From JAJECS01 sp965243625 (GTDB lineage Bacteria > Chloroflexota > UBA11872), in NCBI GenBank assembly GCA_965243625.1, contig CBDEVI010000002.1:2294001-2358000 (forward strand): a stretch of DNA of 64,000 nucleotides, in the 5' to 3' direction. The position numbers and the translations under genes were made by a program. Each line of letters starts with the position of its first letter. The first letter of the stretch is position 1. A model generated the notes under the pieces. That model was given only the letters and a program-made list of their open reading frames with translations, made no database searches and was not told the DNA's origin. Of this stretch, positions 1-8,507 are shown one piece after another.

Positions 1-726
1 AAGGAAGTGTGGTACGGCGGCAACGCCTGGGGTCCGCGCTATCTCGTGCCGGTCGTGCCCTTCCTCGTCATCATGGCCGCGCCGGCAATCGAGTGGCTGG
101 TCGGCAAGGGACGTCGCGCGCTGCCGCGGGCGGCCTTTGCCGTCCTGCTCCTGGCCAGCCTGGGCGTGCAGGTGATGGGCGTGAGCAAGGACTTCGGCTC
201 CTACCTCGACCTCTATCAGCAGCAGGTGGTTGGGGAGCTTCCCGAGAACGGGGCGGTGTACGGCGGGGCGGCCTATCAGCCCTGGTCGGCCAAGCAGCCG
301 GAGGGCGATTTCGTGGCGGTGCTCTACGCCCACCAGTTTTCCCCGCTCCTGGCGCATGCCTGGCTGCTGCGCGCCGACGCGACCAACCTCTTGGCGCCGG
401 ATCGGACCGATATGCTCGACGACGCGCTGGCGCGCTCACCCTGGTCCCGCTTCGGGGTCGACGTGCGTCCGCCGCATCCCGAAAACGGGCTGGGCCTCGA
501 CTTCTGGTCGACCACGCTGATCGAGTACTACCTGGCCTATCCGGTGGTCCTGGCGTTGGTTGCCCTGGTGCTCGTGGCGCTGCAAGTGGTCTCCGTCGGC
601 GCGCTCGCCGCGGCGACCCACCGACTCTGGCCGGACGGGACCCATGCCGTACGCTGGCGGCTCGCCATCGTTGGCGTCTATGGAGCCGTCCTACTCACCT
701 TTGACACGCTCCACTTCATGCTCTAG
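1..726 (+). CDS. Membrane glycosyltransferase-like protein, 3' part
   Basis: The reading frame is open from the first base, so the gene is cut by the window edge and only its last 241 residues are seen. The visible part begins with WYGGNAWGPRYLVPVVPF, which resembles the conserved stretch before the late membrane helices of GT39/GT87-type, polyprenol-sugar-dependent glycosyltransferases. At least four hydrophobic segments follow: two near the start, a long one around residues 180-205 and one at the C-terminus ending FDTLHFML. The likely role is transfer of sugar to a surface glycan at the membrane, which fits the glycosyltransferase cluster downstream. The catalytic N-terminal part is absent, so the family call rests on this C-terminal pattern. 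Confidence 0.7.
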   Translation, partial: KEVWYGGNAWGPRYLVPVVPFLVIMAAPAIEWLVGKGRRALPRAAFAVLLLASLGVQVMGVSKDFGSYLDLYQQQVVGELPENGAVYGGAAYQPWSAKQPEGDFVAVLYAHQFSPLLAHAWLLRADATNLLAPDRTDMLDDALARSPWSRFGVDVRPPHPENGLGLDFWSTTLIEYYLAYPVVLALVALVLVALQVVSVGALAAATHRLWPDGTHAVRWRLAIVGVYGAVLLTFDTLHFML

Positions 727-746
727 CGTCGAATCGAGGCTACGTG

Positions 747-968
747 ATGTCCGACTCCTCCAACGCCGACCTGATCCCCGCGGATTTTCTCGCCATTCTG
801 CGCTGCGTGAACGACGCGCACCCGCGCGATGACGGGGTGTTGCGCATTGTCGGCGAGACGCTTGTGTGCACGGTGTGCGGCTACGCCTACAAGGTCGAGG
901 ACGGCATCCCCAACATGCTCTGGGACGAAGCGATTCCGCCGTCCGAGTCAACCCCGGCGAGCCCGTGA
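747..968 (+). CDS. Trm112-like small zinc-ribbon protein
   Basis: This 73-residue protein has the Trm112/UPF0434 pattern: LIPADFLAILRC near the N-terminus, then LVCTVCGYAYKVEDGIPNML. In relatives a first CxxC knuckle pairs with a second to bind zinc. Here the second CxxC is intact but the first is reduced to CVND, so only three of the four usual cysteines remain. Trm112-like proteins act as partners for methyltransferases or appear as stand-alone mini-proteins in glycan clusters. The ATG at 747 is preferred over a GTG three bases earlier. Its stop overlaps the GTG start of the radical SAM gene as GTGA, so the two are probably translationally coupled. Confidence 0.75.
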   Translation: MSDSSNADLIPADFLAILRCVNDAHPRDDGVLRIVGETLVCTVCGYAYKVEDGIPNMLWDEAIPPSESTPASP

Positions 969-2053
969 ACTCGGTCACCCAGGCCAAGGACCTCGTCCTC
1001 AAGTTCCGCCGCCACAAGGCGGTGGCGCATCCGGGTCTGGCGCGCTTTGCCTACCACTGGATGCGCGGCACCAGCGAGTTGCCCTATGGCCCGCTGAAGA
1101 TGCACGTCGAGCCCACCAGCTTCTGCAATCTGCGCTGTCCCATGTGCCCGCAGAGCGTCGGGGCCAACTCGACCAACGGGTTCATGGAGATGGACCTGTT
1201 CAACAAGATCATCGACGAGGCCCGGCACTTCACCCGCGAGATCAACCTGTTCTTCCGCGGCGAGTCCCTGATGCACCAGGGCATCTACGAGATGATCGAG
1301 ACCTGCGAGCGCGCCGGGATCGCGGCGCACATCAACACCAACGCCACGCTGTGGCGCGACGACGCGATCGCCAATCTGCTGGAAGCCCGACCCTCCAAGG
1401 TGACCATCAGCTTCGACTCCGGCGAGCCCGAGATCTACGAGCAGATGCGCAAGGGCGCCACCTTCGATCGCGTGCTGGAGCGCGTGCTGCGGTTCCTCGA
1501 AGCCCGCAAGCAGCTTCCCGGCCCGAAGCCCTACGTCGTCATGCAAGTGATCCAGCTCTGGGAGAAGTCGATGGGCGTCGGCGCGCGTCCGGTGATCCCA
1601 GCGCATTTCACGGATCGCTTCGCCGGCTTGCCGATCGACGAGTGGGACACCTTCTGGGCTCACGGATGGGCCGGCACGCTGACCGACTCCGATTTCTACA
1701 CGGCGCGCCCCCACGGCCCCGTCTACTACCCCTGCAACTGGCTGTGGAAGTCCATGGCGGTCTATTGGGACGGGCGCGTGCCGTCGTGCTGCGCCGACTT
1801 CGCGGAAGAGCAGATCATGGGCGACCTCACCACGCAGTCGATCCAGGACGTCTGGAACAGCGACGCCTATCGAGCCATCCGCGAGGCGCACACCGGGGGC
1901 CAACTGGCCGACTACCCGCTGTGCGCCGGCTGCGACGCCAAGTGGCAGGAAGACACCCCGCTCTGGCGGGCGTTTGCCGGCGCCCGGTCGGTGGCCACCA
2001 CCGAGCCGCTGCCGGTGCTGCACAACGGTCGCTCGAACGGCCACGCCGGATAG
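965..2053 (+). CDS. Radical SAM/SPASM domain protein
   Basis: The protein has 362 residues. The CxxxCxxC motif (FCNLRCPMC; C54, C58, C61) binds the [4Fe-4S] cluster that cleaves S-adenosylmethionine. A C-terminal SPASM-type cysteine region includes PCNW, SCCADF and LCAGCDAKW and probably binds auxiliary clusters. The in-frame sequence could extend upstream into the Trm112 gene, but the GTG at 965 overlaps that gene's stop and gives a natural N-terminus. Radical SAM/SPASM proteins of this type occur in surface-glycan clusters, and the neighbours are glycosyltransferases, so sugar or lipid-carrier modification is likely. The substrate cannot be read from sequence. Confidence 0.88.
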   Translation: MNSVTQAKDLVLKFRRHKAVAHPGLARFAYHWMRGTSELPYGPLKMHVEPTSFCNLRCPMCPQSVGANSTNGFMEMDLFNKIIDEARHFTREINLFFRGESLMHQGIYEMIETCERAGIAAHINTNATLWRDDAIANLLEARPSKVTISFDSGEPEIYEQMRKGATFDRVLERVLRFLEARKQLPGPKPYVVMQVIQLWEKSMGVGARPVIPAHFTDRFAGLPIDEWDTFWAHGWAGTLTDSDFYTARPHGPVYYPCNWLWKSMAVYWDGRVPSCCADFAEEQIMGDLTTQSIQDVWNSDAYRAIREAHTGGQLADYPLCAGCDAKWQEDTPLWRAFAGARSVATTEPLPVLHNGRSNGHAG

Positions 2054-2125
2054 CGGTTCGCGAGGGCGGGAGACCTTGGGCTCGCCCGGTTGTGACGCCG
2101 TACGGTCGGTGCTAGCGTCGCGAGC

Positions 2126-3298
2126 ATGCGCCTAACGCTGGTGTCGAACATCTTTCCGCCCGCCGTCGGCGGCCCGGCCACGCACGTGTATCACCTGGCC
2201 GAGTCGCTGCATCAGCGCGGCCACAAGGTGCGCGTAATCGCCGGCACCGACGATCCGGCGGGCGCGGTCAAGGTTCCCTATCCCCTGGTGCGGGTGTCGT
2301 GGAGCATGCCGGTGCCGGTCCGCTACCTGCGGGTGATGTGGCACACCTGGCGCGCGGCGTTGCAGTCCGACGTGGTCTACATCAACGGCATCGAGCTTCC
2401 CGCCAGCCTCGGGGCGCTGCTGGCGGGCCGCCCGCGCGTGCTCAAGGTCGTGGGCGACTGGGCGTGGGAGTCGGCGATCCGCCGGGGGCTGACGTCGCTG
2501 GGCATCGAGCCGTTCCAGACCGCCGCACACGGCCTGAAGACTCGCGTGTTTCGAGCCATCCAACGGTTCTACTGCCGCCTCGCCAGCGTGGTCGTCGTTC
2601 CCAGCGCCTACGTGGGTTCCCTGGTCGAGGGGTGGGGCGTCGATGCGCGCAAGACCCAGGTGATCCAGAACGCGCTGACCAGCACGCCGCGTCCCAATGA
2701 GGAGCCGGAGGCCGTGCGCCAGGGCCTGGGCCTGCGCGCCCCCGTGGTCTGCAACGTCTCGCGGCTCTACGCCTGGAAGCACGTCGACGCGCTGATTCGC
2801 ATGGTGCCGCGGTTTGACCACGGCGCCGCCCTGCTCATCGTCGGCGGCGGTCCGGAGCAGTCCCGGCTGGAGCAGCTGGCGCGGGAAGTCGGCGTGACCG
2901 ACCGGGTGGTCTTCACCGGCGACGTGCCCCACGACCGGGTGGCGACCTACCTGCGGGCGTCCCAGATATGCGTCCTCAACACGCAGTACGAGGGCCTCTC
3001 GCACACGCTGGTGGAGGCCCGCCACGTGGGAACGCCGATCGTGACCACCGACGTTGGGGGCAACCGCGAGATCCTGCGCCACGAGCACTCCGCGGTGCTG
3101 GTGCCGTTCGGCGATGAGGACGCCTTCGTGCACGCCGTCAACGACCTGCTCGCCGATCCGGCCCACGCCGCGCGGTTGGCCCGCGCGGCGCAGACCGGGC
3201 TGGAGCACTTTCGCTGGGACCGGCTGGTGGACCAAACACTCGAAGTGCTGCACGACGCCATCGACCGCCGGCCGGGAGCCGCCCGCGCCGTCGCATGA
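2126..3298 (+). CDS. Glycosyltransferase family 4 protein
   Basis: This 390-residue protein has the two-Rossmann GT-B layout. The N-terminal acceptor domain starts MRLTLVSNIFPPAVGGPATH. The C-terminal donor domain includes VSRLYAWKHVDALI and the E-x7-E signature EGLSHTLVE, followed by GTPIVTTDVGGNREIL. GT4 enzymes transfer sugar from a nucleotide donor at the cytoplasmic face with retention of configuration. There is no signal peptide. The gene starts 72 bases after the radical SAM gene and its stop overlaps the next start (ATGA), placing it in one operon. Donor and acceptor are unknown. Confidence 0.92.
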   Translation: MRLTLVSNIFPPAVGGPATHVYHLAESLHQRGHKVRVIAGTDDPAGAVKVPYPLVRVSWSMPVPVRYLRVMWHTWRAALQSDVVYINGIELPASLGALLAGRPRVLKVVGDWAWESAIRRGLTSLGIEPFQTAAHGLKTRVFRAIQRFYCRLASVVVVPSAYVGSLVEGWGVDARKTQVIQNALTSTPRPNEEPEAVRQGLGLRAPVVCNVSRLYAWKHVDALIRMVPRFDHGAALLIVGGGPEQSRLEQLAREVGVTDRVVFTGDVPHDRVATYLRASQICVLNTQYEGLSHTLVEARHVGTPIVTTDVGGNREILRHEHSAVLVPFGDEDAFVHAVNDLLADPAHAARLARAAQTGLEHFRWDRLVDQTLEVLHDAIDRRPGAARAVA

Positions 3299-4425
3299 AA
3301 CCCAGCCTGCTGATGCTCAGCGGCGATCGCGACGTAGCGGCGGGGCGGCGAGGCCCGTTCTACTACACGCTCGAGGGTCTGTCGCAGGAGTTCGACCGCA
3401 TCGACGTGCTGACGCCCAACGTCCGCCAGGCCCAACCGCGCACGCTCCATGGCGGCGTGCACGTTCATCCGTCGCCGGGCGGGCGGCTCTGGCACGCGCG
3501 CTGGCTGGTCCGCCGGGCGCGCGCTCTGGCCGCCGAGCGGCGCTACCACCTGATCGTGAGCCACGACTACGGCATCTTTTCGAACGGCATCGCCGCCGCG
3601 CGCCTCAGCGGGCGGATCGGAGTCCCGTACGTGAGCGAAATCCACCACGTCCCGGCACACCCGCGGCGCGCGCAGTGGTGGGAGTCGGCGGCCAAGCTCG
3701 GATATCGGGGCTATGTTGCATTCGCGGCCGGGCGCGCCCGCGCCATCCGCGTGGTCAACCGCGAGCAGGTGCCCGGGTTGCTGCGACGGTGGGGCGTGCC
3801 GCCGGAGAAGATCCTGGTGCTGCCATCGGCGCACGTCGATCGAGAGGTGTTTCGTCCAGGCGACGATTCACGGCCGTACGCGCTGGGATTCGTGGGGCGC
3901 CTGGTCGCCAACAAGGGCCTGGACTACCTGGTCAAGCTCTTCACGACCGTGGCGGCCGACGCCCCCGAGTCGCGATTCCTGGTCGTGGGCGACGGTCCCC
4001 AAGCCAACGCCTTGCAGCGCCGCCTTTCCGCGGCGGGAATTGAGGATCGCGTCGACCGCATTGCCTGGGTTGACGGTCCGGACGACCTGGCGGCGCTCTA
4101 CCGGCAGATGGAAGCCCTGGCGTGCACCTCGCGCAGCGAGGGCGGACCGCGCGTGTGCCTGGAGGCCATGGCCTGCGGCACGCCGGTGTTCAGCACGCCC
4201 GTGGGCCTGATGCCCGAGATCATCGAGCACGGCGTCAACGGCTGGCTCCTGCCCTGGAATGCGAAGGCCGGCGGCGATCTGGTCGCGCAGGTGCGCCGCG
4301 CGCACGAAGCCCTGGCCGGCGCCGGTGCGGCGGCTCGGCGGGCAACGGGGCCCTTTACCCGAGAGCGGATCCTCAGCGCCTACGCCCGGGCCTATCGCGA
4401 CCTGGCGGCGGAGTCGCTGCCGTGA
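3295..4425 (+). CDS. Glycosyltransferase family 4 protein
   Basis: This is a 376-residue GT-B enzyme. The C-terminal nucleotide-sugar domain contains FVGRLVANKGLDYLVKL and the E-x7-E-type motif SEGGPRVCLEAMACGTPVF, then a conserved VGLMPEIIEHGVNGWL. The N-terminal domain begins KPSLLMLSGDRDVAAGRRGP and carries SHDYGIFSNGIAAARLSG. It overlaps both neighbours by four bases (ATGA at the start, GTGA at the end), a strong sign of translational coupling inside the polysaccharide operon. It probably adds one sugar to the growing repeat unit, with unknown specificity. Confidence 0.92.
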   Translation: MKPSLLMLSGDRDVAAGRRGPFYYTLEGLSQEFDRIDVLTPNVRQAQPRTLHGGVHVHPSPGGRLWHARWLVRRARALAAERRYHLIVSHDYGIFSNGIAAARLSGRIGVPYVSEIHHVPAHPRRAQWWESAAKLGYRGYVAFAAGRARAIRVVNREQVPGLLRRWGVPPEKILVLPSAHVDREVFRPGDDSRPYALGFVGRLVANKGLDYLVKLFTTVAADAPESRFLVVGDGPQANALQRRLSAAGIEDRVDRIAWVDGPDDLAALYRQMEALACTSRSEGGPRVCLEAMACGTPVFSTPVGLMPEIIEHGVNGWLLPWNAKAGGDLVAQVRRAHEALAGAGAAARRATGPFTRERILSAYARAYRDLAAESLP

Positions 4426-5567
4426 GCGAGACCGGGCGCGGACTGCGGCTGCTGATGATCACGCAGGAACTTTCGACCGACAGCTCCATCCTGGGATTCG
4501 CCCATCTGTGGGCGGGCGAGCTGGCCGGGCTCGTTGACCAGGTGCACGTCATTGCCGCCTCCACGGGCGCCGTTGACTTGCCGCCCAACGTCACCGTGCA
4601 TGGGCTGGGCAAGGAGAGGGGGCGCGGTCGCGCGTCCCGCTGGCCGTTGCTGCTTGGCCGGTGCCTTCAGTTGATCGGCGGCGGTCGCGTGGACGGCGTG
4701 CTGGCGCACATGGTCCCGGCCTATGCCGTCGCCGCCGCCCCCTGGTGCATCGCGCGTCGGACCCCGCTCGTGCTCTGGTACGCCAGCCACGGCCTCACGC
4801 GAACGCTGCGCGCCGGCGTGAGACTGTCCAGCGCGACCATCACCTCGGCTCCGGAGAGCTACCCGCTGCCATCGCCGAGCGCATTCATCGTGGGCCAGGG
4901 CATCGACACGGCCCGGCTCGCGGCCATGCCGATCCGGCCGGAGCCGCCGGCGCGGCCCGTCATCGGCGTCGCCGGACGTATTACGCCGCTCAAGGGGCTG
5001 ACCACGGTGATCGAGGCCGTGGCGCGGCTCCGCGACGACGGCCTGCCCGTCGAGTTGCGCGTCGCCGGCGAGCCGTTCTATCCCTCGGATCACGCCTACC
5101 TGGCCGAGGTTCACGAGCGCGTGCGCGAGGCGGCGCTCACGGAGCACGTCACATTCTTGGGTGGGCTGCCCAGCACGGACATGCCGGAGTTTTACGCCGG
5201 CCTCGATGCCTTCGTCGCCTGGCGCAGCGGCACTTCCCTCGACAAGACGGGATTGGAAGCCCTCGCCGCCGGGACGCTGCTTGTCACCAACAACGTCGTC
5301 TATCGCGCGGCGCTCGGCGCGTTCGCGGGCGACTTTCTCCTCGAGTCGTCGTCGGAGGCCCTGGCGGATGGCCTGCGACGGGCGCTGGCGCTTCATCCAG
5401 GCTTGCGCACGGCCACGATCGAGAATCTCAGGCAGACAGTGATCGAGAACCACGCTGCGAGCGGCCTGGCGGGCCGGCTCGTGCAAGTGTTCACGGCGCT
5501 GCGCGAGGGCCGCGAGCCGCCGTTTCCGCGCACAGCGCCCGCCGCGAAGGTGAGCGAGGGTGTCTAG
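4422..5567 (+). CDS. Glycosyltransferase family 4 protein
   Basis: The frame is open far upstream, but the GTG at 4422 overlaps the previous stop and starts the natural N-terminus (SETGRGLRLLMITQEL), giving 381 residues. Features of GT4 include GVAGRITPLKGLTTVIEAVA in the donor-binding domain and SGTSLDKTGLEALAAGTLLV at the usual E-x7-E position, with aspartate replacing the first glutamate. That substitution may affect donor choice or activity. The end overlaps the following gene by eight bases. A sugar-transfer role in the same pathway is inferred from family and operon position. Confidence 0.88.
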   Translation: MSETGRGLRLLMITQELSTDSSILGFAHLWAGELAGLVDQVHVIAASTGAVDLPPNVTVHGLGKERGRGRASRWPLLLGRCLQLIGGGRVDGVLAHMVPAYAVAAAPWCIARRTPLVLWYASHGLTRTLRAGVRLSSATITSAPESYPLPSPSAFIVGQGIDTARLAAMPIRPEPPARPVIGVAGRITPLKGLTTVIEAVARLRDDGLPVELRVAGEPFYPSDHAYLAEVHERVREAALTEHVTFLGGLPSTDMPEFYAGLDAFVAWRSGTSLDKTGLEALAAGTLLVTNNVVYRAALGAFAGDFLLESSSEALADGLRRALALHPGLRTATIENLRQTVIENHAASGLAGRLVQVFTALREGREPPFPRTAPAAKVSEGV

Positions 5568-7299
5568 CGAGCCGGCGCGACTCACGGCTCGCGCCCGCTG
5601 GGCGCTGGAGCAGGCCTCGGACGCCTTCGAACGGCGCCTGGCGCGCGACGGCTACGCCCGCTGCCCCGAGCACGGCGTGGACCACACCGGCAAGACCGCG
5701 CGCGCCATCGTGCTGAATTGCGCCCTGGCCTCCGAGGACGCGGACGATCGCTACCTCGACCGCGCGGTGCGCGTGGCCCGCGCCGTCACCGGCCGGCTCG
5801 GCCAGGACGACGCGGCGGGCGGGGCCTGGGTGTTCTTTCCCAGCCGGCCTCACGACATCTCGACGCAACTCGTCGATTGCGGCGAATGCGTGGACGCGCT
5901 GGCAACGCTGCTCGACGTAGCCGGCGACCGGCTGCCCGGCATCGACCGCGCGCGCATCGAGGAGGCCGTCCGCCTTTGCGCCGAGACCTACCTGGCGCCG
6001 ACCGTCAAAGACGCCCCGGTCATCAGCGAGCGACTGTGCGGCGCGCTGGGGCTGGCGAGCGCCGCCGCGGCGCTTGACAAGAACGACTGGACGGACACCG
6101 TGCGCGAGACGGTGGCCGGCGCCCTTGGCGAAATGCGCCCCGACGGTTCATTCGCCGCCGCCGGCGACACCGCGGTCACCGACCACGGCCGGATCCTCGC
6201 CTTCGCTCGCTGCGCCCTGACACGCATTGGCGACCGCGAGTCCCACGCCGAGACGCTGCAACGGGGCGTGGACTTTCTGATCGATATCTTGCGGCCCGAC
6301 GGCGTGAAGCCGCTGGCGCTCGACGGCAAGCGCTGGTGCTGGGACGCAGACGCCGAGGCCGGCTCGGCGCCCTACGACGCCTACGCCCTGGCGACGGACG
6401 GGCGTCCGGCGTCGATCCGGCTCGCGGGAATCGTCGCGGCGCGCTCGGCCCAGGCCGTGGGCCCCGACGGGCTGGTCGATGCCTGCCCAACCGGCGCGAC
6501 GGCCATTTCCCGCGTCGCGCATACCGCCGATCTCGCTTGGCTCGCGCGTGCGCACGCGGCCGCGGAGCTTGACGACCTCCCGACGAATCCCCCGCCGCCC
6601 AAGCCGGCGCCGCCGATCCACCGTGCCGACGCCGGGGTGGTGCGCCTTCAGACTCGCCGCGCGTGCGCCATCCTGCGTGTCCGCAAGGAGCCGGCAAACG
6701 GCCTTGACGGAGCTCGGATTGGCGGTGGCGGCCTGGTCTACGTCGGCGACGCGGAGCGCGGTTGGGCCAATGTCCTGGCGCACGTCTGCGAACCCTGGAC
6801 TCCCGAGGGCACATGGTTCCTATCTTCCGCAGCCAAGGCGGCGCCGGGCCCGCTCGACGCCGACGCGTGGTTTCGCCTGCGCCTCGCGCGGATGCACTGG
6901 CGCGGCGGCCGCCGGCGGCATGCCCTGCGAATGCTCTATCGCTTCCTTGGGCCGCCGGCGTGGGCGGCGGACGGCCAATTCGCCTCGATCCACGCGCTCG
7001 ACGGCCAGGTCGGCCTCGACGACGACGGCGTGCGGATCGCTTCATACCTGGCGCGCGCGGACGGCCGGCCGCATCCGGCCCTGCAAACCGCGCGCGCCTA
7101 TCGCTGGAATGGCGACCGCCTACTGGTCGCCGACGCCGTAAACATCGCGCAGCCGATCACGGGACTTGCCTACCGCTACCCAACGGCCACTGAATGGTTC
7201 GAGGTCGACGCCCCGACCAGTTGGAGTGTCGAGGACAACCAGGTGCGATTTGGACCGCTCGGCGCCGGCGTCGCGGCGTCGATCCGCTACGAGATCTGA
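5560..7299 (+). CDS. Large protein, putative alpha/alpha-toroid carbohydrate-active
   Basis: The protein has 579 residues and I do not recognise a named family with certainty. Residues 1-340 are helical and rich in paired helices (for example around RARWALEQASDAFERRLA and YLDRAVRVARAVTGRLG). This resembles the alpha/alpha toroid of polysaccharide lyases, heparinase-like enzymes or glycan epimerases. The C-terminal third is beta-rich, as in the sandwich domain following such toroids, and ends WSVEDNQVRFGPLGAG. There is no signal peptide, so it acts in the cytosol or at the inner membrane face. It starts at a GTG overlapping the preceding gene and is followed 11 bases later by another glycosyltransferase. 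A role in trimming or modifying the glycan is plausible but unproven. Confidence 0.7.
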   Translation: MSSEPARLTARARWALEQASDAFERRLARDGYARCPEHGVDHTGKTARAIVLNCALASEDADDRYLDRAVRVARAVTGRLGQDDAAGGAWVFFPSRPHDISTQLVDCGECVDALATLLDVAGDRLPGIDRARIEEAVRLCAETYLAPTVKDAPVISERLCGALGLASAAAALDKNDWTDTVRETVAGALGEMRPDGSFAAAGDTAVTDHGRILAFARCALTRIGDRESHAETLQRGVDFLIDILRPDGVKPLALDGKRWCWDADAEAGSAPYDAYALATDGRPASIRLAGIVAARSAQAVGPDGLVDACPTGATAISRVAHTADLAWLARAHAAAELDDLPTNPPPPKPAPPIHRADAGVVRLQTRRACAILRVRKEPANGLDGARIGGGGLVYVGDAERGWANVLAHVCEPWTPEGTWFLSSAAKAAPGPLDADAWFRLRLARMHWRGGRRRHALRMLYRFLGPPAWAADGQFASIHALDGQVGLDDDGVRIASYLARADGRPHPALQTARAYRWNGDRLLVADAVNIAQPITGLAYRYPTATEWFEVDAPTSWSVEDNQVRFGPLGAGVAASIRYEI

Positions 7300-7310
7300 G
7301 GTCGATCACC

Positions 7311-8507
7311 GTGCGTCTGATCTTCCTCGCCAATGCGCGCATTCCCAGCGAAAAGGCCCACCCGCTGCAGATCATGCACATGGCCGAGGCGTTCGCGGCG
7401 CAGGGCCTGGAGGTGCTGTTGCTGCATGCCCGCCGCGCCAACATGGACGCCATGCGGCACGTCAAGGACCCCTTTGCCTACTTCGGCGTCGAGCCGGCGT
7501 TCGCCCTCATCGGCCTGCCCTGCATCGACCTGATCAAGCGCGTCACGGTCGATTGGCCCGCGTTCAACCGCGGACCCATTCCGCTGCTGGCACACCTGAT
7601 CCAGCTCGCAACGTTCACGCTCAGCGCGTTGGTGCTGATGCGGCGACTCCGCGGCGATGTGGTCTACAGCCGTGACCTGTTTCCGCTCACGCTGACGACG
7701 CTGCGCCGGCGCGCCGGCGTCCGCACCTGCTTCGAGTGCCACACGCTGCCGCGGTCGGCGCCGTCGCAGCGATTGCACCTGTGGGCCGCGCGCCGCGTGG
7801 ACCGCATCGTGGTCATTTCGTCGGCGCTGCGCCGGTGGTACCTGGAACGCGGGCTTTCGCCCGAGCGCGTGCTCGTGGCGCACGATGCCGCCCCCGCCGC
7901 CGCCTTCGACCTGGAGCCGCGGGCCAAGGCGCGCCAGGCGCTCGACCTCGCGCCGGACACGCCGCTCGTCTGCTACGTGGGCCATCTCTACGCCTGGAAG
8001 GGCGTGGACACGCTGGTCGCCGCCGCGGCGAAGCTGCCCGAGTCGGTGCAGGTCGCCGTCGTCGGCGGCGTGCCGCCGGACCTCGACCGGATTCGCCAGC
8101 TTGCCGGCGGCAGGGGCAACGTGCGCACCACGGGCCATCGCCCACCGGCCGAGGCGCGGCGCTACCTGGCCGCGGCCGACGTGGCGGTGATCCCCTTCAG
8201 CGGCGCGACGATCATCGCGCGCGAGCACACCTCGCCGCTGAAGATGTTCGAGTACATGGCGGCCGGCGTTCCCATCGTGGCCAGCGATCTGCCGTCGCTG
8301 CGCGAGGTACTGCGCCACGAGCACAACGCGCTGCTCGTGCCTCCCGACGATAATGCGGCGCTGGCCGCCGCCATCGAGCGCCTCTTGAGCGACCATGAGC
8401 TCGCCGCACGCCTGGCGCGCACGGCCCGGAACGAGGTAGCGGACTGCACGTGGAATCGACGCGCGGCCGGAATCTTGGAATTCCTCGACCTGCCGCAGCC
8501 GGCCTGA
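7311..8507 (+). CDS. Glycosyltransferase family 4 protein
   Basis: A GTG at 7311 gives 398 residues starting RLIFLANARIPSEKAHPLQI, the expected first beta strand. The donor domain shows YVGHLYAWKGVDTLVAAA and HTSPLKMFEYMAAGVPIVAS, where the loop before EYMAAG corresponds to the E-x7-E region with a shortened acidic pair. VASDLPSLREVL follows. The N-terminal SRDLFPLTLTTLRRRAG stretch resembles GT4 enzymes acting on lipid-linked acceptors. The last 58 bases overlap the start of the YfhO-like gene. Specificity is unknown. Confidence 0.9.
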   Translation: MRLIFLANARIPSEKAHPLQIMHMAEAFAAQGLEVLLLHARRANMDAMRHVKDPFAYFGVEPAFALIGLPCIDLIKRVTVDWPAFNRGPIPLLAHLIQLATFTLSALVLMRRLRGDVVYSRDLFPLTLTTLRRRAGVRTCFECHTLPRSAPSQRLHLWAARRVDRIVVISSALRRWYLERGLSPERVLVAHDAAPAAAFDLEPRAKARQALDLAPDTPLVCYVGHLYAWKGVDTLVAAAAKLPESVQVAVVGGVPPDLDRIRQLAGGRGNVRTTGHRPPAEARRYLAAADVAVIPFSGATIIAREHTSPLKMFEYMAAGVPIVASDLPSLREVLRHEHNALLVPPDDNAALAAAIERLLSDHELAARLARTARNEVADCTWNRRAAGILEFLDLPQPA

